Origin: Izhakiella capsodis
Lineage (GTDB): Bacteria; Pseudomonadota; Gammaproteobacteria; Enterobacterales; Enterobacteriaceae
Reading direction: 5' to 3'
Assembly: GCF_900115045.1 (NCBI RefSeq)
Contig: NZ_FOVC01000018.1
Coordinates: 1-22,157, forward strand
Length of the DNA: 22,157 nucleotides
The notes beneath the pieces are model-generated. The model had not been told where the DNA came from and searched no databases. It saw nothing but the letters and a program-made list of their open reading frames with translations. How positions within the stretch are numbered: position 1 is the stretch's first letter; every line of letters begins with the position of its first letter. Below, in pieces: positions 19,610 to 22,157 of the stretch. Made by a program: the position numbers and the translations under genes.

Positions 19610-20038
19610 TTAATCCTCCACTACCAGGCCCATGGAACGAGCTGTACCTTCGATAGAGCGACTCATCGCGTCTACATCGGCACCCGTCATATCCGCGGCT
19701 TTGGTTTCTGCAATTTCACGTACTTGAGCACGCGTCACTTTACCAACTTTTTCTTTGTTCGGTTTACCGGAACCAGACTTGATACCCGCCGCTTTTTTCA
19801 GCAAAACAGCCGCTGGCGGAGTTTTGGTAACGAAGGTGAAAGAACGGTCAGAATAAACAGTGATAACAACCGGAATAGGCAAACCCTTTTCCAGAGATTC
19901 TGTTTTGGCGTTAAACGCTTTACAGAATTCCATGATGTTAACACCCTGTTGACCCAGAGCCGGACCAACCGGCGGACTCGGGTTCGCCATACCAGCTGCA
20001 ACCTGCAGCTTAACGTAGGCCTGGACTTTCTTAGCCAT
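19610..20038 (-). CDS. rplK: Ribosomal protein L11 (uL11)
   Basis: L11 binds the GTPase-associated centre of 23S rRNA and is needed for RelA activation and efficient release-factor function. The product is 142 aa, the E. coli length. The N-terminal Pro-rich domain has PSPPVGPALGQQGVN at about 21-35, and the C-terminal RNA-binding domain ends EGTARSMGLVVED. AGAGGA sits 6 bases before the ATG and directly follows an L1-type operator, so synthesis of L11 and L1 should be held in balance by free L1. Confidence 0.98.
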   Translation of the reverse strand: MAKKVQAYVKLQVAAGMANPSPPVGPALGQQGVNIMEFCKAFNAKTESLEKGLPIPVVITVYSDRSFTFVTKTPPAAVLLKKAAGIKSGSGKPNKEKVGKVTRAQVREIAETKAADMTGADVDAMSRSIEGTARSMGLVVED

Positions 20039-20053
20039 AATATATCCTCTATT

Positions 20054-20083
20054 GGGTAGTAACGCTTCAGAGAAGCTCCCCGA
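20054..20083 (-). promoter_or_regulatory. L1 translational operator in the rplK leader
   Basis: On the minus strand the leader reads GGGGA, a 5-bp hairpin GCTTC-TCT-GAAGC, then GTTACTA and CCC. The GGG/CCC outer pairs and inner hairpin are separated by an asymmetric internal loop, the form of the L1 binding site shared by 23S rRNA and L11 mRNA. It ends 15 bases before the rplK start codon. Binding itself is inferred from the known system. Confidence 0.75.
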
Positions 20084-20118
20084 CGTTAAAATTCACGCAC
20101 CGATAATAAAGGCGCATA

Positions 20119-20156
20119 AAAACAAAAGGCGCGAAATTTTAGACCAATTTCGCGCC
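20119..20156 (-). terminator. secE-nusG terminator
   Basis: On the minus strand GGCGCGAAATT (20156-20146) pairs perfectly over 11 bp with AATTTCGCGCC (20138-20128) around a 7-base loop, followed by TTTTGTTTTT. It lies 39 bases after the nusG stop and separates secE-nusG from rplKA. Confidence 0.92.
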
Positions 20157-20195
20157 GACTACAAGAGCTAAAAGTTGAACGCTGTACGCCTAAAT

Positions 20196-20741
20196 TTAGC
20201 CTTTCTCAACCTGATGAAAGTCCAGCTCAACTGGTGTTGCACGGCCAAATATGGAAACCGATACTTTCAGACGGCTCTTCTCGTAATCAACCTCTTCAAC
20301 CACACCATTGAAGTCGGCAAAAGGCCCGTCGTTGACACGAACCATTTCACCCGGTTCAAATAGCGTTTTAGGACGCGGCTTATCGCCTACTTGCTGTAGA
20401 CGATTCATGATCGCATCAACTTCTTTATCACTGATAGGCGCGGGGCGGTCGGACGTGCCGCCGATAAAACCCATTACACGGGGGACGCTACGTACCAAGT
20501 GCCAGCTGGCATCGTTCATGACCATCTGAACCAGCACGTAGCCTGGGAAAAACTTGCGCTCGCTTTTACGACGCTGGCCGCCACGAATTTCCACGACTTC
20601 TTCAGTCGGAACCATGACTTCACCAAACAACTCTTCCATGTTGTGTAATTTGATATGCTCACGCAGCGATGTGGCTACGCGGGCTTCAAAACCGGAGAAC
20701 GCCTGAACGACGTACCAGCGCTTTTTGGGAGCTTCAGACAT
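20196..20741 (-). CDS. nusG: Transcription elongation/antitermination factor NusG
   Basis: NusG rides on RNA polymerase, raising elongation rate, and links it to Rho or to the ribosome through S10. The product is 181 aa, the E. coli length. The NGN domain (about 1-115) starts KKRWYVVQAFSGFEARV and has FFPGYVLVQM. The KOW domain (about 125-181) shows FEPGEMVRVNDGPFADFNGVV. Its ATG lies 1 base after the secE stop, with the GAGG site within the secE end, so the two are surely one transcript and probably coupled. Confidence 0.98.
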   Translation of the reverse strand: MSEAPKKRWYVVQAFSGFEARVATSLREHIKLHNMEELFGEVMVPTEEVVEIRGGQRRKSERKFFPGYVLVQMVMNDASWHLVRSVPRVMGFIGGTSDRPAPISDKEVDAIMNRLQQVGDKPRPKTLFEPGEMVRVNDGPFADFNGVVEEVDYEKSRLKVSVSIFGRATPVELDFHQVEKG

Positions 20742-20742
20742 C

Positions 20743-21126
20743 TCAAAACCTCAGGCCAGTGATAAACGATACAATACGAACCAGAATGCCATCCAGTCCC
20801 CACAAAATCAGTGACATCACGGCAGTAACCGCAGCGACGATTAAGGTGGTGTGCAGCGTTTCCTGACGTGTTGGCCATATAACCTTCCGCACCTCAGTGC
20901 GGGCTTCACGGGCAAAGGTAACAGTCGCTTTTCCAGCAGTTGTCAGCAAAGCGATGCCGCCTGCCGCTGCGAACAGAATTACGACAACCAGTGCGCGAAC
21001 TGGCAGCATTACATCGCGATACAGGAAATTGCCGATAATCGCCACAAGCAACAGCGCGATGACAACCAACCACTTGATAACTTCGAGGCTGCGACCGCTT
21101 CCTTGGGCTTCGGTATTTGTACTCAT
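20743..21126 (-). CDS. secE: Protein translocase subunit SecE
   Basis: SecE clamps SecY in the inner-membrane SecYEG channel for protein export. The product is 127 aa, the E. coli length, with three membrane segments at about 16-36, 42-62 and 93-118. The third, preceded by the conserved cytoplasmic amphipathic region with KVIWPTRQE (81-89), is the part conserved in short SecE proteins. I chose the ATG at 21126 (MSTNTEAQG) as in the family; an upstream in-frame start at 21144 is unsupported. The ribosome site is weak (GCAGG, about 9 bases upstream). It is followed 1 base later by nusG. Confidence 0.97.
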   Translation of the reverse strand: MSTNTEAQGSGRSLEVIKWLVVIALLLVAIIGNFLYRDVMLPVRALVVVILFAAAGGIALLTTAGKATVTFAREARTEVRKVIWPTRQETLHTTLIVAAVTAVMSLILWGLDGILVRIVSFITGLRF

Positions 21127-21161
21127 AAAAACAACCTGCCACAATAAACAGAAACTAATTT

Positions 21162-21238
21162 GCCCTGCATGGCAGGGCTTCCAAACCGAATGAGGCTCTC
21201 AGGCTTAATTCGGTGCTCAACGCCGATCAAGAGAGCCT
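21162..21238 (-). other. Inverted repeats in the tufB–secE gap (secE leader)
   Basis: Two perfect inverted repeats lie upstream of secE. GCCCTGC (21162-21168) pairs with GCAGGGC (21172-21178) around three bases. AGGCTCTC (21193-21200) pairs with GAGAGCCT (21231-21238) around 30 bases. Neither is followed by a T-run on the minus strand. A possible -10 CATAAT (21256-21251) with a poor -35 (21278-21273) could start the secE transcript just ahead of both. No gene is visible here. Confidence 0.55.
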
Positions 21239-21298
21239 GCCTCAGCAATGATTATGCGGCTGAATCACTGATGAGCCAGGTTCTATATCGCAGCGTAC

Positions 21299-21324
21299 AA
21301 AAAGGGCATCAAATGATGCCCTTT
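21299..21324 (-). terminator. tufB Rho-independent terminator
   Basis: On the minus strand GGGCATC (21321-21315) pairs with GATGCCC (21310-21304) around ATTT, followed by TTTTT. It lies 32 bases after the tufB stop. Confidence 0.92.
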
Positions 21325-21353
21325 CCGTCAGGTCACGTCAAATGTTATCGAAA

Positions 21354-22157
21354 TTAAGCGATAACTTTTGCCACAACACCCGCACCTACAGTACGGCCAC
21401 CTTCACGAATTGCAAAGCGCAGACCGTCATCCATTGCGATTGGGTGGATCAGCTCAACGTTCATTTTGATGTTGTCGCCCGGCATTACCATCTCTACGCC
21501 TTCCGGCAGTTCGATGGTTCCTGTCACGTCAGTTGTACGGAAATAGAACTGCGGACGGTAGCCTTTGAAGAACGGAGTATGACGGCCGCCTTCATCTTTA
21601 GACAGAATATAAACTTCTGATTCGAACTTGGTGTGCGGCTTGATTGAGCCCGGCTTAGCCAGTACCTGACCACGCTCGATCTCTTCACGTTTGATTCCGC
21701 GCAGCAGAACGCCAACGTTTTCACCTGCCTGGCCCTGGTCCAGCAGTTTGCGGAACATTTCAACGCCGGTGCAGGTTGATTTCGCCGTATCTTTGATACC
21801 CACGATTTCAACTTCTTCACCCACTTTGATGATGCCGCGCTCTACACGACCGGTTACCACGGTACCGCGGCCGGAGATAGAGAATACGTCTTCGATCGGC
21901 AGCAGGAACGGCAGGTCGATTGCACGCTGCGGATCCGGGATGTAGGTATCCAGGTAGCCCGCCAGCTCAATGATTTTCTCTTCCCACGCTGCGTCGCCTT
22001 CCAGCGCTTTCAGCGCAGAACCGCGTACGATTGGCGTGTCGTCTCCGGGGAAATCATAAGCTGACAGCAGCTCACGCACTTCCATTTCAACCAGTTCCAG
22101 CAGCTCTTCATCATCAACCATGTCACACTTGTTCAGGAACACGATGATGTAAGGAAC
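21354..22157 (-). CDS. tufB: Elongation factor Tu, C-terminal two thirds (5' end outside window)
   Basis: EF-Tu with GTP carries aminoacyl-tRNA to the ribosomal A site. The window holds the last 267 residues; the G1-G3 GTPase motifs lie beyond the right edge. Visible are the G4 motif NKCD, GSALKAL of the G5 region, and domains 2 and 3 with SISGRGTVVTGRVERG and GGRHTPFFKGYRPQFYFRTTDVTG. The segment FRTTDVTG and the domain interface that kirromycin-type antibiotics contact look normal. It ends VVAKVIA, where E. coli has VLG or VLS as I recall. I call it tufB, not tufA, from its place directly upstream of secE-nusG. Confidence 0.95.
   Translation of the reverse strand, partial: VPYIIVFLNKCDMVDDEELLELVEMEVRELLSAYDFPGDDTPIVRGSALKALEGDAAWEEKIIELAGYLDTYIPDPQRAIDLPFLLPIEDVFSISGRGTVVTGRVERGIIKVGEEVEIVGIKDTAKSTCTGVEMFRKLLDQGQAGENVGVLLRGIKREEIERGQVLAKPGSIKPHTKFESEVYILSKDEGGRHTPFFKGYRPQFYFRTTDVTGTIELPEGVEMVMPGDNIKMNVELIHPIAMDDGLRFAIREGGRTVGAGVVAKVIA

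Overview
The window is a conserved chromosomal core region of a member of the Enterobacterales (Gammaproteobacteria). Gene order is that of the Escherichia coli rpoBC–purHD–rrnE neighbourhood, read in the opposite direction. RpoB, HU-alpha, HemE and the ribosomal proteins are close to their E. coli counterparts as I recall them, while the purH, yjaH, yjaG and rsd products are more divergent. I lean towards an Erwinia/Pantoea-like family, but this is an impression; the sequence alone does not fix genus.

Layout. 1-14 is the very 5' end of a 16S rRNA gene on the minus strand. Its leader and tandem P1/P2 promoters run to about 395. Diverging from it is the purHD operon (639-3527, +), with a consensus PurR box at its promoter and a striking 13-bp hairpin in its leader. 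Converging on purD is a minus-strand group: yjaH-type lipoprotein (3562-4215), hupA (4303-4575), yjaG (4762-5352), nfi (5404-6087), hemE (6090-7157) and nudC (7211-7999). rsd (8083-8589, +) diverges from nudC. The 376 bases between rsd and rpoC hold a 9-bp tandem repeat and the rpoBC terminator, at the place where E. coli carries the thiCEFSGH operon.

From 8966 to the right edge everything is on the minus strand and reads, in transcription order, tufB (5' end cut off), secE-nusG, rplK-rplA, rplJ-rplL-rpoB-rpoC. The expected controls are visible: terminators after tufB and nusG, an L1-type translational operator ahead of rplK, a structured L10 leader, the partial attenuator between rplL and rpoB, and a strong terminator after rpoC.

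Functionally the window links translation (EF-Tu, L11, L1, L10, L7/L12, rRNA), transcription (beta, beta', NusG, Rsd), protein export (SecE), nucleoid structure (HU), purine synthesis (PurH, PurD), heme synthesis (HemE), NAD/RNA-cap hydrolysis (NudC) and DNA repair (Nfi). I see no mobile element, CRISPR, phage or defence genes and no obvious undescribed multi-gene system. The points worth a second look are non-coding: the G-rich 9-bp repeat, the missing thi operon with a possible riboswitch scrap, the purH leader hairpin, and a consensus DnaA box between the rrn and purH promoters.
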